NCBI GenBank assembly: GCA_963725425.1
Contig: CAVRYJ010000042.1
Span: forward strand, 1-64,000
Direction: 5' to 3'
DNA: 64,000 nucleotides
Origin: Clostridium_I sp963725425
GTDB lineage: Bacteria > Bacillota > Clostridia > Clostridiales > Clostridiaceae
The position numbers were made by a program, and so were the translations under genes. A model generated the notes under the pieces. That model worked only from the letters and a program-made list of their open reading frames with translations. It did not search any database and was not told the origin of the DNA. How positions within the stretch are numbered: position 1 is the stretch's first letter; each line of letters opens with the position of its first letter. This document shows positions 9,049-17,560 of the stretch, in pieces.

Positions 9049-11004
9049 CTATACTGTACCTTGATCAACTTTTAATAATTTATTTGCTAATGCTGTTGCT
9101 AAATCGTCGATGTCTGCATCTTTTCTTATAGTAGCCCCATACATTTGTATAATAAAAGGTGCTTTACTTGTTTTAGATGTGTCTTTGCTTGTACTATTGG
9201 CTGTTGCTGTAGTTCCAGCAATACCACCTTGCATATTTGTTTTAATTCCAAGTGCAACCGTTTTGATTGGGTCTGTAATTAATTTTGTATTAACTGTGAG
9301 AGATTTTCCCATTCCTGACAGCATATCGGGCATCCATTTTTCATAGTCCCGAAGTACCCCTGTATCTGGTTTACTAAAATGAAGAGAACTAGCAATACTT
9401 GAAGCAATACCTTTTACAGCACTTCCAATTTTGCCTACTCCTCCAGTAATACCTTTGACTAATCCGTCTACGAAATCAGATCCCCATTTTTCAGCTGTAG
9501 TTGCTAAATCTTTAAACATTAATCCAATACCTGTAATTACATTTTGTATTATCTTACCTACGCCACCAAATATGGTTTTGACAGCATCACATAATGAAGT
9601 CCATGCTCCCGACCAGTTACCGTTTATAATTTGCATTACTGCCTTTAAAACATCTTCCACAACTTTAATAGCCGTACTGATAACTATTTGGATATTACTC
9701 CACGCAAGTTTTACTAAACCCATTATCATTGCTCCATGTGCAGTCCAAAACCCTTCAATCACATTTAAAACAGTGGTAATTATACTTTTAATAGTATCTA
9801 AAACTATTTTTATTGTGCTTTCAATTAGTGGCAAATTAGCTTTAACCCAATTTACAATTTGTCCTACTTGGCTTATAACAAATCTTACAATGGGCATTAT
9901 GTATGTATTAACTAACTTTAAAATATTATCTAAAACCTTTTTAAAATCGGCTTCCATTATGGGCAAGTTTACCTTAACCCATGCTACAATAGCACCAATA
10001 CCATTAGTAATAATTGGTTTCATAAAATTTATGAAAGCTTCTGTTTTAGTTCTTATTCCGCCCCAGTTTTTAGTGAAGGCTTCTGTTAATAAAGCTATTG
10101 TTGCAATTATTAATATTATTGGAATAGGCATCTTACCAAGCTGTTGAGCAATTCCCCCCACTGTCGGCCCCAACATCCCACCAATTTTTTGGAATACTGC
10201 TAACCCACCAACTAAAGTTCCTATAGCCGCCGTTGCTGTCAATATTCCTGCCGCTAATTTTGCATGTGTTTTAACAAGATTGATTAAGGGTTCTAATGTT
10301 GCATTTACAGTCTTCATTAAAGTTGTTAGTACTGGTAATAGTGCTGTTCCGATAGCTGTTTTCATACTCGCCATATTATTATTTATAATTTTCACTTGTC
10401 CTGCATAGGTATTCATTTGTGCTTGTGCCGAGCCATTGAATCGTTTATTTATATCATCCAATACTTGCGTATAGGTGATTCCCGACTTAACTTGTGCCTT
10501 AGTAACTATTCCTAATTTTTCTAGTTGTGTATAGCGTCCATTATAAGCTTGTGCCAATAATGTTGACGAACTTGTTAAATCTGTGTTTGTTCCTGCCGCT
10601 AAATTTGCTAACGCTGTTTGAGATTTTAAGGAATTGCTGTAAGACATACCTTTTTCCGTTAAATTGATTAATGCTGATTTTGCTTCACCAGCACTATAAG
10701 TTGACATTTTAGTCATTCCGCCAGTAAATGTATTAATATCCCCAGCAGTATTTTTAAAAGCAATACCTTGATTTTTTAATAATCCTTGTAATTGTACTGT
10801 GCTTGTTTGTGCTTTAGCCGCACTATTAACTGCACTAACCAAATATCCAGCCGCCGCAATTCCTACTGCTCCAAACGCAAGCTTTGCGTCAGTTGCAAAA
10901 CTATTAACTTTACTTTGCATTTGTTTAGATGCATCTGCCGCCGCCTTCATCTGTGCTATAAAATTTCCATTGAGGTTTAAAATTGCAGACATGTTTAAAG
11001 CCAT
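9049..11004 (-). CDS. Tail tape-measure protein
   Basis: A 651-residue protein, the longest of the tail module, directly after the frameshifted chaperone and overlapping its second stop codon (TAATG). The N-terminus is a helical, alanine-rich coiled coil. The middle has several hydrophobic segments (about 265-300) and amphipathic helical repeats (VKANLPLIESTIKIVLD). The C-terminus contains SSIASSLHFSKPDTGVLRDY. It sets tail length; 651 residues is short to average for a myophage tape measure. Confidence 0.9.
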   Translation of the reverse strand: MALNMSAILNLNGNFIAQMKAAADASKQMQSKVNSFATDAKLAFGAVGIAAAGYLVSAVNSAAKAQTSTVQLQGLLKNQGIAFKNTAGDINTFTGGMTKMSTYSAGEAKSALINLTEKGMSYSNSLKSQTALANLAAGTNTDLTSSSTLLAQAYNGRYTQLEKLGIVTKAQVKSGITYTQVLDDINKRFNGSAQAQMNTYAGQVKIINNNMASMKTAIGTALLPVLTTLMKTVNATLEPLINLVKTHAKLAAGILTATAAIGTLVGGLAVFQKIGGMLGPTVGGIAQQLGKMPIPIILIIATIALLTEAFTKNWGGIRTKTEAFINFMKPIITNGIGAIVAWVKVNLPIMEADFKKVLDNILKLVNTYIMPIVRFVISQVGQIVNWVKANLPLIESTIKIVLDTIKSIITTVLNVIEGFWTAHGAMIMGLVKLAWSNIQIVISTAIKVVEDVLKAVMQIINGNWSGAWTSLCDAVKTIFGGVGKIIQNVITGIGLMFKDLATTAEKWGSDFVDGLVKGITGGVGKIGSAVKGIASSIASSLHFSKPDTGVLRDYEKWMPDMLSGMGKSLTVNTKLITDPIKTVALGIKTNMQGGIAGTTATANSTSKDTSKTSKAPFIIQMYGATIRKDADIDDLATALANKLLKVDQGTV

Positions 11005-11560
11005 TATTTTTCACCCCCCTCATTTTGTTTATTTATATCTTGAATTTCTTGCTCTATAAAGCATTTTAAAATTTTCTTTTCACCGATACCAAAATTAGAA
11101 AAAACCGATGGAGGTATCGAATGCAAATGAAATGCATAAAACATCAATTGCACTTCTCCATCGGTTTTGATTAGTTTTTTAGTTTTTCATCGGCTTCCTC
11201 AACTACATCAATTCCACTAATTTCTGATACTGTATTAGCTAATAAATTAGCTTCTCCAACATTGAAAAGTTTCTTAATTAATTCAAATGGTGTCACTACT
11301 TCAAAGTGCTTTAATAAATCTGAATTTTTTAAATCTGGAACACCAGCGAGTATTAATTGCATTTGTGATGTGGCTAAATGAAAGCTTTTGATATTACCCT
11401 TCTTATCCATATTAACTGCATTTTCTTGAATCTCGGAATATTCTTCCAAGCCAATTGCGTGACATGTAAAAGTAATACCTAATCTTTTAATTAATACTTC
11501 TTTTGTTTCTACCTCTAGTTTCTTTTTGTCTAATTTTAATAATTGATCAATTGTATTCAT
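11004..11560 (-). CDS. Tail assembly chaperone, frameshifted long form (XkdN-XkdO type)
   Basis: Reading the 129 codons from 11560 and then slipping back one base at 11174 opens a frame of 56 further codons beginning LIKTDGEVQLMFYAFHLHSI, with TAA overlapping the tape-measure ATG at 11004. This fills an otherwise empty 167-base gap. Two-product tail chaperones made by frameshifting are a conserved feature of long-tailed phages (lambda G/GT). The predicted fusion is 185 residues. Confidence 0.75.
11171..11560 (-). CDS. xkdN: Tail assembly chaperone, short form (XkdN type)
   Basis: A 129-residue acidic, helical protein between the tail tube and tape-measure genes, the expected place for the tape-measure chaperone. 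Phrases such as TFTCHAIGLEEYSEIQE and LILAGVPDLKNSDLL fit the XkdN family. It ends at TAA 11171; most ribosomes would stop here and a minority slip at the heptamer to give the long form. Confidence 0.8.
   Translation of the reverse strand: MNTIDQLLKLDKKKLEVETKEVLIKRLGITFTCHAIGLEEYSEIQENAVNMDKKGNIKSFHLATSQMQLILAGVPDLKNSDLLKHFEVVTPFELIKKLFNVGEANLLANTVSEISGIDVVEEADEKLKN
11174..11180 (-). promoter_or_regulatory. -1 programmed frameshift heptamer A AAA AAC
   Basis: On the minus strand the zero-frame codons CTA AAA AAC TAA contain the classic slippery heptamer AAAAAAC one codon before the stop. A -1 slip reads CTA ATC AAA ACC. No ORF other than the chaperone extension uses the shifted frame. Confidence 0.75.
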
Positions 11561-11579
11561 TTATAAAAAACCTCCCTAT

Positions 11580-12020
11580 CTAAAATGTTGGTGGTGTAAT
11601 TACATCTATTGGAGTAAATCCTGCAAATGTAAAAGGAACATCTTCTTCTATATTTTTACTTACTTCAAAATTAATAAGTGTTAACTCATCAAATGTTACG
11701 TCCAACAAAGCTATTCTTGAAGCACCATAAGAAGATGGATCACTTAATGTTGCATAAATAGTACAAGATGTTTGTATTCCTGTGCTATAGCTATTTTGTA
11801 ATTTTAATAGCATTCTGTCACTTATTTTATTAAGTTTCATAGTTCCTTTTCCTTCATAACCGACAACCTTGCTATGCTTCCATAAGTCTCCTAATACTTT
11901 TACATCAGCTTTAACATTTGTTACTGTGGCTGTGAGAGATAAAGCTTCTCCGAGTAGGTCTCCATCTAACCATATTTGTCCGTAATTACCGTTTATAACT
12001 TTGGTATAATCAAAAGCCAT
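11580..12020 (-). CDS. xkdM: Tail tube protein (XkdM type)
   Basis: A 146-residue beta-rich protein. It begins MAFDYTKVINGNYGQIWLDG and has the conserved phrase KGTMKLNKISDRML of the XkdM family, which forms the inner tube of contractile tails. It follows the sheath gene by 12 bases, the usual order. Confidence 0.88.
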   Translation of the reverse strand: MAFDYTKVINGNYGQIWLDGDLLGEALSLTATVTNVKADVKVLGDLWKHSKVVGYEGKGTMKLNKISDRMLLKLQNSYSTGIQTSCTIYATLSDPSSYGASRIALLDVTFDELTLINFEVSKNIEEDVPFTFAGFTPIDVITPPTF

Positions 12021-12032
12021 TTATAAAACCCC

Positions 12033-13094
12033 CTATATCGCAATATTGAATACAAAATTTTCCATAGCATCTAACAGTTTCACTGCTCCAGCTACAAATA
12101 CAATTGCACCAGTATTTGCTTCTTTTATTTGTTGTGCTGTAAGTGTTGTAACATCTATTCCTTGATCTTTTAAATACGCTGTTTGTGCTGTAATATCTAT
12201 TGCAACCGTTGAACCTGTATCTAGTAATTGCGAACCTTCAAGTGTTGTAAAATAAGCTTGTATAGCTAAAAGCAACATGCATTTATAGTTATAATCATCT
12301 GGATATTTTCCAACGTAATTATCTGCTGTTGTCATATTTACATCTGTATAAACCTTGTCCATAATATCTACTAGCTTGATTTTTTGATAATCTACTCCCT
12401 TTGCTGTACTCAAAGTTGTCAAAGAGTTTATAGCTTCATATATTTTACATTTAACACCATCATTTACTATTACAAGTTCTCCAGCCGTTACTGCTGCTGT
12501 AAATTGTGTTGTAGTAAGATGTGGCTGTATATCTGTAACCTCTGGCAAAACTGCATATGTAGCACTCATTGTAAGTGGTGTACCAGCTATTAAACCAGCT
12601 ATTCTACTACAATAATCTGCTGTTGCATAAGTAGTATCACCATTAATAAATGAAGTGGTAGTTACGTTAATAATTCCTTCATGGTCTGCTACTGTGTTTG
12701 GCAATATCACTTTAACTTTTATATTCATAGTATCTCTTAAAGATTTTATCCATGTAGATATCGTTGTTGCATCTGCTGTATCAATAGCTGGAACTGCTAG
12801 ATAATCCCATTTAACTGTTTGTAAATAAGTCATACCAGCACTGTAATCTGTAGCTGTACTTGATTCTATGTAGGCTATAACCTGTAAAGGTGCATTAACA
12901 TTACCTAAAAAAGCTAGATTTATTTGTTTTTGGTTATAAGCACTTAAAGTTGTAGGTATATCATTAACGGTACTCATTACTATTGCTGTATTAGTCAACA
13001 CAACATCTTTTAAAATAAGTGCTACTATACCTCTTGTGCCTTGTTCAATTGTTGCTACTGCCGCTTCTATAAAATTTATTTGTATTGATGGCAT
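12033..13094 (-). CDS. xkdK: Tail sheath protein (XkdK type)
   Basis: A 353-residue protein starting MPSIQINFIEAAVATIEQGTRG, with VAPIDT-like and ANTGAIVFVAG segments of the phage sheath family. The C-terminus (VKLLDAMENFVFNIAI) is the part that links neighbouring subunits. Its presence makes this a myophage-type contractile tail. Confidence 0.88.
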   Translation of the reverse strand: MPSIQINFIEAAVATIEQGTRGIVALILKDVVLTNTAIVMSTVNDIPTTLSAYNQKQINLAFLGNVNAPLQVIAYIESSTATDYSAGMTYLQTVKWDYLAVPAIDTADATTISTWIKSLRDTMNIKVKVILPNTVADHEGIINVTTTSFINGDTTYATADYCSRIAGLIAGTPLTMSATYAVLPEVTDIQPHLTTTQFTAAVTAGELVIVNDGVKCKIYEAINSLTTLSTAKGVDYQKIKLVDIMDKVYTDVNMTTADNYVGKYPDDYNYKCMLLLAIQAYFTTLEGSQLLDTGSTVAIDITAQTAYLKDQGIDVTTLTAQQIKEANTGAIVFVAGAVKLLDAMENFVFNIAI

Positions 13095-13096
13095 AA

Positions 13097-13555
13097 TTAA
13101 TTGACCTCCTGTATATTAAATTCGATATTTTCCATTAATGGAACGTTGCTACTCATATCGTTATTGACGTCTACTCTTTGCTCTGTAATTTGTAAATTGA
13201 TATTTAAATATATTTCTCCGTTTCGTGGTGCTCCTGTTATATTGATTATTTTGGCTACACCCTTTACTGTAGTAAAAAATCCAACATCAAATATGCTTTT
13301 CAATGTGTCCCATGTTGCCCATTGATTTTCTACATTAACATTCTTGTAATCATCCAATGGTGCAAAATAAACAATCTGTATTGTAATTAAATTATTAAAT
13401 ACTAATTTACTCATATTTTTTGTATCAGTAGTTACCAAAGATACTAAATAAGATGGTCTTGCAAATCCTTCTCCTTGATTACTTGTATAAATTGGTACAT
13501 TACTAAAGTTTTGTGCTATTAATCCTCTAATAGCTGTTGTTACCTCTGTAATCAT
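13097..13555 (-). CDS. Tail terminator/completion protein (XkdJ-like)
   Basis: A 152-residue protein between the HK97 gp10-like gene and the sheath. Its opening MITEVTTAIRGLIAQNF and later RPSYLVSLV fit the phage tail terminator (DUF6838-like) group, which caps the tube and joins it to the head. The call rests on position and general similarity. Confidence 0.6.
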   Translation of the reverse strand: MITEVTTAIRGLIAQNFSNVPIYTSNQGEGFARPSYLVSLVTTDTKNMSKLVFNNLITIQIVYFAPLDDYKNVNVENQWATWDTLKSIFDVGFFTTVKGVAKIINITGAPRNGEIYLNINLQITEQRVDVNNDMSSNVPLMENIEFNIQEVN

Positions 13556-13570
13556 ATTTTTATCACCTAC

Positions 13571-13954
13571 TTATTTGAAGTCACTTAACAATTGTTCAAC
13601 CCAAGTTCCGATATGTTCTAAAGCCTTTGGTGCGGCTGACTGCATACCATTTTCCATAAAATGTTGACCTTCTACAAACTTGTTACTATTTCTCACCATA
13701 TGTCCATCGTTCACAAAAGGCGCATAATCTAAATCTGTGCCAACTTCAACATTATTTGCATCTATTATTTGATTTACTATGCTTCTCCGTAGTGTGCCTT
13801 TATCTACAGGTGTAACAAGCTGAATTTCTGCATTTACTAAAGCACCCAAGACTAATAATTCTGCTTCTTGCTCTGCTGGCAAATCATTTACAATTTGATT
13901 TAAAATTTCATTTAGCTTGTCTAATCCATCAATTTTAAAATCCATATCTGCCAT
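13571..13954 (-). CDS. HK97 gp10-like head-tail protein
   Basis: A 127-residue protein with the gp10 family features: FKIDGLDKLNEIL at the start, the central VTPVDKGTLRRSI, and YAPFVNDGH. It joins tail to head during assembly and lies between the connector and the tail terminator. Confidence 0.78.
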   Translation of the reverse strand: MADMDFKIDGLDKLNEILNQIVNDLPAEQEAELLVLGALVNAEIQLVTPVDKGTLRRSIVNQIIDANNVEVGTDLDYAPFVNDGHMVRNSNKFVEGQHFMENGMQSAAPKALEHIGTWVEQLLSDFK

Positions 13955-13956
13955 AT

Positions 13957-14664
13957 TTATACCTCATCTTTAATTGTTAAATTACATTTAATAATTTTAT
14001 TCAGTGGCTTATATACGTTTTCTACAATATATTTAGTTCCATTATTAATTTGTACAATGTCGCCATTCTGCAAATTTGTAGTAATATCTATAAACATTAC
14101 AAGCTTAGTGATTATCGTTGCATTAGGATTACCCTGTGAAAATACACCAGTCTCTTGCCCAACATGACAAGAATAAAAACCATTAGTTGGAAATGTTATT
14201 TGATTACTTATTGGGGTATTTAAAGGTGGGGTTATTGTGACTACTGTTCTAAAAATTACACATGTGTCATTTTTAATCACAATAATCGCCCTTCTTTTTG
14301 TCCCAATAAGCGTTATATATGGTAAAGGCAATAATGCAATAACACTATCTGGTAAGTCATTACCAAACGTTCCACTGTCTCCAGACAAATTAAATTGTTT
14401 GATGCCTTCATTTCCTTTTCTGTTAATGCAAATAATCACATATTCACAAACAGCGTCTGGGTATGTAGTCGGTACATCAATTGGTTGCACTGTAGTAACT
14501 ATCCCTGTCCATCTATCCGTAGTTGTTGTAGCAAGTGTTGGTATATTCAAATATATAGTTATCAAAGTGGTTGCTTTTCTAATATATAAATTAAGTAGAT
14601 TATCTTGTGATATATCATTTGTACTTATATTAAGCATTGTTTTTAAATCATCTAAAACTGCCAT
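13957..14664 (-). CDS. Head completion protein, two connector-like parts in one chain
   Basis: A 235-residue protein; GGAGG eight bases upstream decides the ATG at 14664 over the upstream one. The first half (MAVLDDLKTMLNIS, YIRKATTLITIYLNIP) resembles gp6/YqbG-type adaptor proteins. The second half, from about residue 125, is beta-rich and ends NGTKYIVENVYKPLN, like the small head-closure (stopper) proteins. In PBSX relatives these are normally two adjacent genes, so this looks like a natural fusion. Confidence 0.6.
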   Translation of the reverse strand: MAVLDDLKTMLNISTNDISQDNLLNLYIRKATTLITIYLNIPTLATTTTDRWTGIVTTVQPIDVPTTYPDAVCEYVIICINRKGNEGIKQFNLSGDSGTFGNDLPDSVIALLPLPYITLIGTKRRAIIVIKNDTCVIFRTVVTITPPLNTPISNQITFPTNGFYSCHVGQETGVFSQGNPNATIITKLVMFIDITTNLQNGDIVQINNGTKYIVENVYKPLNKIIKCNLTIKDEV

Positions 14665-14692
14665 AAGCCTACCTCCAATCAAAAAGAGTAGG

Positions 14693-14923
14693 CTATTTAG
14701 TAGCCTTACCCTTAATAACTTTCTCTTCTATTTTCTTAATATCTTCCTCAACCGTTTTAACTTCTTCTTCTATTTCAATTACTTCTTCCTCCACCGTCAC
14801 AACTTCTTTTTCCACTGCTTGATCTTCCTCTTTTAAAAGTAAAAAGCCTCCACTAATTAGTTTATCCCTCTCAACTTCAGTTCCTACAATTCTTACTACG
14901 TTTAAATTTTGTAGAGTAAACAT
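14693..14923 (-). CDS. Small coiled-coil head protein
   Basis: A 76-residue protein coupled to the capsid gene by a TAATG overlap at 14923. About residues 38-70 are almost entirely E, V, I and K in heptad spacing (VEEEVIEIEEEVKTVEEDIK), a strong coiled coil. Its role is unknown; position suggests a capsid-associated or head-assembly protein. Confidence 0.6.
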   Translation of the reverse strand: MFTLQNLNVVRIVGTEVERDKLISGGFLLLKEEDQAVEKEVVTVEEEVIEIEEEVKTVEEDIKKIEEKVIKGKATK

Positions 14924-15849
14924 TATACAGTTCCTATGTTAGCAAATACAGCTGGTAATTCATTAGTCTCGATAAAGAGATCATGATATCTTCTGTAATC
15001 TACTTGGAAAGAATTTGCAGTTTGAAGAACGTCAGGAGTAAATATCCTTAAAGTCTCTTGCTTCGTTATGGCAATTGGGGCGGCTACTGGCATAATCAAC
15101 CAATTAATTCCCTTTGCTCCTGTTGCTACTGCAAAACCACCGCTTGTCTGTCCTTCTGTAACACCGTCATTAAATGTGTATGCAGTTTTAAATCTTAGGC
15201 TTGGAGTAGTTAATATTGGTACACCATTACAATATGTACAAGGTGTTGCAAAATCAGCATTATTACCATTAAAACTACCTAATTCTAATTGTCTTACAAT
15301 TTCAGTTGAAGAATTTAAAATATTTTTAGTTGCTGTAGACATTACTATAACTAAAGGATATGTTTCACCTATTTTATCTTGTATAGCAACTATATCATTT
15401 TTCAATTGAGTTAATATATCTGATATACCTGCTGTATAAGTTCTAGTGTTTCCTGCTGTAATAGCTAAAGATGCTATTTTGCTATAACGATATGAATCAA
15501 TTTCTGGAACAACTTGTGTTCTCTGAAATTGGCTAAGAATATTTGAAGCACTTGCGACAAAATTCGACTCATTTATTTCTTGAGAATCCAATAAAAACTT
15601 ACCCGCACGATCTTGTCCCATTGTGTATGTTTCAAATGTCATTGAAGCTGTACCTTGTGGATATCCAACATTACGTTGGTAATTTCCTAGCCCTGAAGTA
15701 GTGATAGCTGGTACTTTAACTGTGTTATAACCTACAAACTGTAGATTAGCTTGATTTTGTTCCATCCAACCCGATGTTAAATTTGCTACTAATTGTTGAT
15801 CCAATTCTTGTTGAAATAATGTTGCCAATGCGATTGTATTTAAAGCCAT
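14923..15849 (-). CDS. Major capsid protein
   Basis: A 308-residue protein directly downstream of the scaffold gene. It starts MALNTIALATLFQQELDQQL and contains GNYQRNVGYPQGTASMTFETYTMGQDRAGKFLLDSQEINES split over about residues 60-105, a pattern shared by major capsid proteins of clostridial myophages with the HK97 fold. No long N-terminal propeptide is apparent, consistent with a separate scaffold. Confidence 0.85.
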   Translation of the reverse strand: MALNTIALATLFQQELDQQLVANLTSGWMEQNQANLQFVGYNTVKVPAITTSGLGNYQRNVGYPQGTASMTFETYTMGQDRAGKFLLDSQEINESNFVASASNILSQFQRTQVVPEIDSYRYSKIASLAITAGNTRTYTAGISDILTQLKNDIVAIQDKIGETYPLVIVMSTATKNILNSSTEIVRQLELGSFNGNNADFATPCTYCNGVPILTTPSLRFKTAYTFNDGVTEGQTSGGFAVATGAKGINWLIMPVAAPIAITKQETLRIFTPDVLQTANSFQVDYRRYHDLFIETNELPAVFANIGTV

Positions 15850-15907
15850 TATAAAAAACCTCTTTCTCTTTTTGTAGTATTTTTTTAACGAGTAATCCTA
15901 ACCTCAA

Positions 15908-16501
15908 TTATTTACTTTTTTTAAATGTTCCCATTGCCTTTTGTATTTGTTCCTTTAACTTATCCTCACCACTTAAATTTTCATTTCCCTTATTACTTGG
16001 TGGTGTATAACTATTACCTTTTGCGAATTCTAGTTTTATTGCTTCGTCATGCTCTTCAAATATTTTTGTAAGTTTATCCAAATTTGCATAGGTAGTATCT
16101 TGATCGCTACCTATCATAAAGTCGATTAGTGAAGTGGGTAATTTTCTTTCTTGTGCTATTTTCAAAGCTGAATTTGTCAAATCCTTATGTGTTGCATCCT
16201 TTTGCATTTGTTCAAACTGTTGCTTTAACTTTGCAATTTCTGTATCACGTGGATCTGCTTCAGGAAATCTCTTTTTTACTTCCTCATCTACTAATTTTCC
16301 TAAGTTATTTGTTTTATAAGTTTCTAATCCTTTGCTTAAATGTTTATCTTTTTCACTATCCATAAAACTTTTAAATGCTGGGTCTGTATCTATTTTTGAT
16401 TTGAACACATCTACATTACTTGTAAATCCATTCACAAAACCTTTTACATCCTCATTGTCTTTATTTTCATTTAAATATGTTTGTATTTCTTGTATATCCA
16501 T
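15908..16501 (-). CDS. Capsid scaffold protein (DUF4355/gp20-like)
   Basis: A 197-residue, highly charged helical protein with a coiled coil (AKLKQQFEQMQKDATHK) and a lysine-rich tail. Such proteins immediately before the major capsid gene act as the internal scaffold of the procapsid and are then removed. Confidence 0.75.
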   Translation of the reverse strand: MDIQEIQTYLNENKDNEDVKGFVNGFTSNVDVFKSKIDTDPAFKSFMDSEKDKHLSKGLETYKTNNLGKLVDEEVKKRFPEADPRDTEIAKLKQQFEQMQKDATHKDLTNSALKIAQERKLPTSLIDFMIGSDQDTTYANLDKLTKIFEEHDEAIKLEFAKGNSYTPPSNKGNENLSGEDKLKEQIQKAMGTFKKSK

Positions 16502-16623
16502 TTTTTTTAATCTCCTTCTGCCCTTCTAACTTCTCAACTAGAAACGCTATTTAATTTATTTTTTATATGTTTATTTCCGTTCTATTACATACAAAAGAAC
16601 CTGCTTAACTAATTTTTTGCATT

Positions 16624-16650
16624 AAAAAAACACTGCTTAATTAGTAGTGT
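16624..16650 (-). terminator. Terminator at the end of the head-morphogenesis gene
   Basis: On the minus strand ACACT and AGTGT pair across an 11-base loop and are followed by TTTTTTT. The hairpin overlaps the last codons of the upstream gene and would separate portal/head expression from scaffold/capsid expression. Confidence 0.55.
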
Positions 16651-17560
16651 CATCTGTGTTATCTGTACTATCTATTCCGTTATCTGCTTTCCAATCGCTG
16701 TAAGATTTATAATCAATCAATTCCTTTGTATTATTATCCATGCGTTGTGTTGGTTGCCATCCGTCATATGGAACATTCAAAAGTACACATCTACAATTTG
16801 GATGCGTACTTTCAACTGGCATTGGATGATCGTCGTTTATACCCCATGTTTGACCATCAAGAGACGCATCGTACTCTTCCGTTTTATCATCCAGAGTTGC
16901 ACTCCATTGTACTTGAGTACAATTACTATCTAGTCCAATCTGTAATTGACTATTAGCTGAATTTCGAGCAACTTCCGTTCTCACTAATCTACGGCCTTGG
17001 TAAGCTTGTACACCGAATATGTTTGATATATTTTGAGCAATATCATTGATACTAGTATTACCGTCATTTGCATCAATTAAAGCCTGTTTAAGATTACTTA
17101 TCATAGATTCTTTATTAGTCCAAATTCGATCAGAAAAAGTACTTTCTTTATATTCTGCGTTAATTGTTCGGTCTACAAATTGCTGTTTTAAGATTTTAAA
17201 ATTTGTTTTAATACCGAATTGTCCCATTACATATGCATTGGTATAATATGTATCTTTATAAGTATCTCTTAAAATAGAACTAACTTTGTCTACTTCAGCG
17301 CTTCCCAAATCCTTAGCCATCTTAGTTAAATTCGTATTAAATTCATTCATCATAGTAATTTTAGCTTTGCCATTTACATTTAATACGCCATTTGTACCAT
17401 GTTTTATAAATACCATTCCTACCATGGAGTGTACTGCATCGAGTTTATCATTTTGTAATTTGTAAATATCTTGCATTCGTTTTTCGCTTTTATTCTCTGA
17501 ATCAATTTTAATTTGTTCGATTGTAGCTTTATATTTTGGGTTAATCTTACTCGTCGCCAT
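16637..17560 (-). CDS. Phage head morphogenesis protein (SPP1 gp7/Mu F type)
   Basis: A 307-residue protein. The ATG at 17560 (MATSKINPKYKATIE) lies within the end of the portal gene and is preferred over upstream in-frame ATGs because the extra residues only translate the portal's low-complexity tail. The C-terminal region has the Mu-F signature: RRLVRTEVARNSANSQLQ, then WSATLDDKTEEYDASLDGQTW and HPNCRCVL. It assists portal incorporation and DNA ejection. Confidence 0.85.
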   Translation of the reverse strand: MATSKINPKYKATIEQIKIDSENKSEKRMQDIYKLQNDKLDAVHSMVGMVFIKHGTNGVLNVNGKAKITMMNEFNTNLTKMAKDLGSAEVDKVSSILRDTYKDTYYTNAYVMGQFGIKTNFKILKQQFVDRTINAEYKESTFSDRIWTNKESMISNLKQALIDANDGNTSINDIAQNISNIFGVQAYQGRRLVRTEVARNSANSQLQIGLDSNCTQVQWSATLDDKTEEYDASLDGQTWGINDDHPMPVESTHPNCRCVLLNVPYDGWQPTQRMDNNTKELIDYKSYSDWKADNGIDSTDNTDDTTN

